From: Gammaproteobacteria bacterium
GTDB lineage: Bacteria > Pseudomonadota > Gammaproteobacteria > Pseudomonadales > Pseudohongiellaceae
Assembly (NCBI GenBank): GCA_016762995.1
Contig: JAESUT010000155.1
Location: 3,975 to 11,017 of the forward strand
DNA length: 7,043 nucleotides
Direction of reading: 5' to 3'
Of this stretch, positions 6,061-7,043 are shown one piece after another (position 1 is the stretch's first letter; each line of letters starts with the position of its first letter). The notes beneath the pieces were generated by a model, which saw only the letters and a list, made by a program, of their open reading frames with translations, was not told where the DNA came from and ran no database searches. Both the position numbers and the translations under genes were made by a program.

Positions 6061-7043
6061 TTAGATAGCTTGCGCTAGGTTTTCCAGTTTCTTGCTTCGC
6101 TGCTTCTTTGCAGCAGATTCATTCTTAATTTCGCGCAACTCTTGTGCACCACAGGCGCTTTGGTAGCGCTCGATTGGTGCGTTAGCATACAGTGTATTGC
6201 GCATGCGCGGCAGCCGGTCCATGTTACGAATTGTGTCTTCGATTGCCTCAGGAGTCCATTCCTGACCGTAGCTGGCGCCGGCCGCTCGAGTGATGCTTTC
6301 ATTCATTAGTGTGCCGCCTAAATCATTGACTCCGGCATTCAGGCAGGCAGCCACACCGTCTAAACCCATCTTCACCCAAGAGGCCTGAATGTTCTCGATC
6401 TGCCCGTGGAAAACTAGCCGGGCTACAGCATGCATTAGCACTGCCTCGCGGAAGCTTGGGCCGCGCCGAGAAAGGCCTTTAAGATACATGGGTGCTTCCA
6501 TATGTACATAGGGTAAGGGGACGAATTCGGTAAATCCCCCTGTTCGTTTTTGGAGAGCGAGAATTCGAAGTAGATGGTTAGCCCAATGTTTAGGTCGATC
6601 AATGTGCCCATACATGATGGTTGCGGTTGTTCTGAATCCGACCTTATGGGCGGTCTCCATTACTTCTAACCATTCTTCCGAGTTTAATTTATCTGCACAG
6701 AGCACTTGTCTGACTTCATCGTCCAGCACTTCTGCCGCCGTGCCAGGCAGGGTATTCAGGCCTGCCGCCATAAGCTTCTTGAGAAATTCTTCGAGTGAAA
6801 TGCCAAGCGTATTTGCACCTTGCCAAACTTCGAGTGGTGAGAAGGCATGGATGTGCATATCTTCTGCGGCGTGTCTGACCGTTGCAATGATATCGAGATA
6901 GGTCTGGCCAGTGTAGTCAGGATGAATGCCTCCCTGCATGCAGACTTCTGTGGCGCCTCTGTCCCAGGCTTCGCGAGTGCGCCGGGCTATTTCCTCTGCG
7001 CTGATGTCGTAGGGGCGGCCGCGCAAGTCCTCGCTCATCTTGC
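6061..7043 (-). CDS. cofH: FO synthase CofH subunit/domain (5' end outside window)
   Basis: A radical SAM enzyme that joins a tyrosine-derived fragment to 5-amino-6-ribitylaminouracil on the way to FO (7,8-didemethyl-8-hydroxy-5-deazariboflavin), the chromophore of coenzyme F420 and of some photolyases. About 326 residues are visible and match the CofH half of FbiC in order: EVCMQGGIHPD, LPGTAAEVL, TTATIMYGHI, FVPLPYVHMEAPMY, IQASWVKMG and NDLGGTLMNESI. The frame is still open at the window edge, and the CxxxCxxC cluster motif, expected just upstream of the visible part, is missing only because of truncation; the ATG at 7038 is internal. Whether it is a separate CofH (about 370-400 aa) or the second half of a CofG-CofH fusion cannot be seen. 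The C-terminus has a Lys/Glu-rich tail of about 20 residues. No other cof/fbi gene is in view. Confidence 0.92.
   Translation of the reverse strand, partial: KMSEDLRGRPYDISAEEIARRTREAWDRGATEVCMQGGIHPDYTGQTYLDIIATVRHAAEDMHIHAFSPLEVWQGANTLGISLEEFLKKLMAAGLNTLPGTAAEVLDDEVRQVLCADKLNSEEWLEVMETAHKVGFRTTATIMYGHIDRPKHWANHLLRILALQKRTGGFTEFVPLPYVHMEAPMYLKGLSRRGPSFREAVLMHAVARLVFHGQIENIQASWVKMGLDGVAACLNAGVNDLGGTLMNESITRAAGASYGQEWTPEAIEDTIRNMDRLPRMRNTLYANAPIERYQSACGAQELREIKNESAAKKQRSKKLENLAQAI

Overview
The window looks like chromosomal DNA of a Gram-negative bacterium. It carries the end of an OmpA-family (peptidoglycan-binding) gene, two exported proteins with classical Sec signal peptides, and gene starts preceded by AGGA/GGAG-type ribosome binding sites. 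Base composition looks roughly balanced by eye. The mix of an F420-type FO synthase (CofH), a secreted AroQ-gamma chorismate mutase and a DUF1232 protein fits an environmental, perhaps marine, gammaproteobacterium, but this placement is inference. I see no RNA genes, insertion sequences, phage genes or CRISPR arrays.

Layout. Positions 2-821 (+ strand) hold the end of an operon that starts outside the window: the last 52 codons of an OmpA-family protein, then, after 10 bases, a 216-residue protein with a His/Cys zinc-type site. This pair resembles the tail of a MotAB/Zorya-like module and is the best candidate here for an undescribed defence-type system. It ends against a convergent block.

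Everything from 873 to 7043 is on the - strand. Reading in the direction of transcription: cofH (truncated by the window edge), a 117-base gap, then an atypical SDR/NDUFA9-like NAD(P)-binding protein, a polytopic membrane protein resembling the transmembrane part of lysylphosphatidylglycerol synthase, a CDP-alcohol phosphatidyltransferase and a secreted chorismate mutase. The SDR, membrane protein and transferase overlap by 4 and 1 bases, and the mutase starts 10 bases later, so these four look like one translationally coupled operon. A 136-base gap with an inverted repeat and a good sigma70-like promoter separates them from a second two-gene unit: a DUF1232 protein and an exported M20-family zinc peptidase that starts with TTG.

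How they may work together. The transferase makes, and the flippase-like protein may move or modify, a phospholipid-type product. The SDR could supply a redox step. CofH makes the deazaflavin FO, precursor of F420 and a photolyase antenna, from tyrosine. A shared pathway is not shown by the sequence; it rests on gene order alone.

There is no gene-free stretch longer than 300 bases. The gaps are 161-170, 822-872, 2202-2217, 2785-2920, 3497-3506 and 5944-6060.
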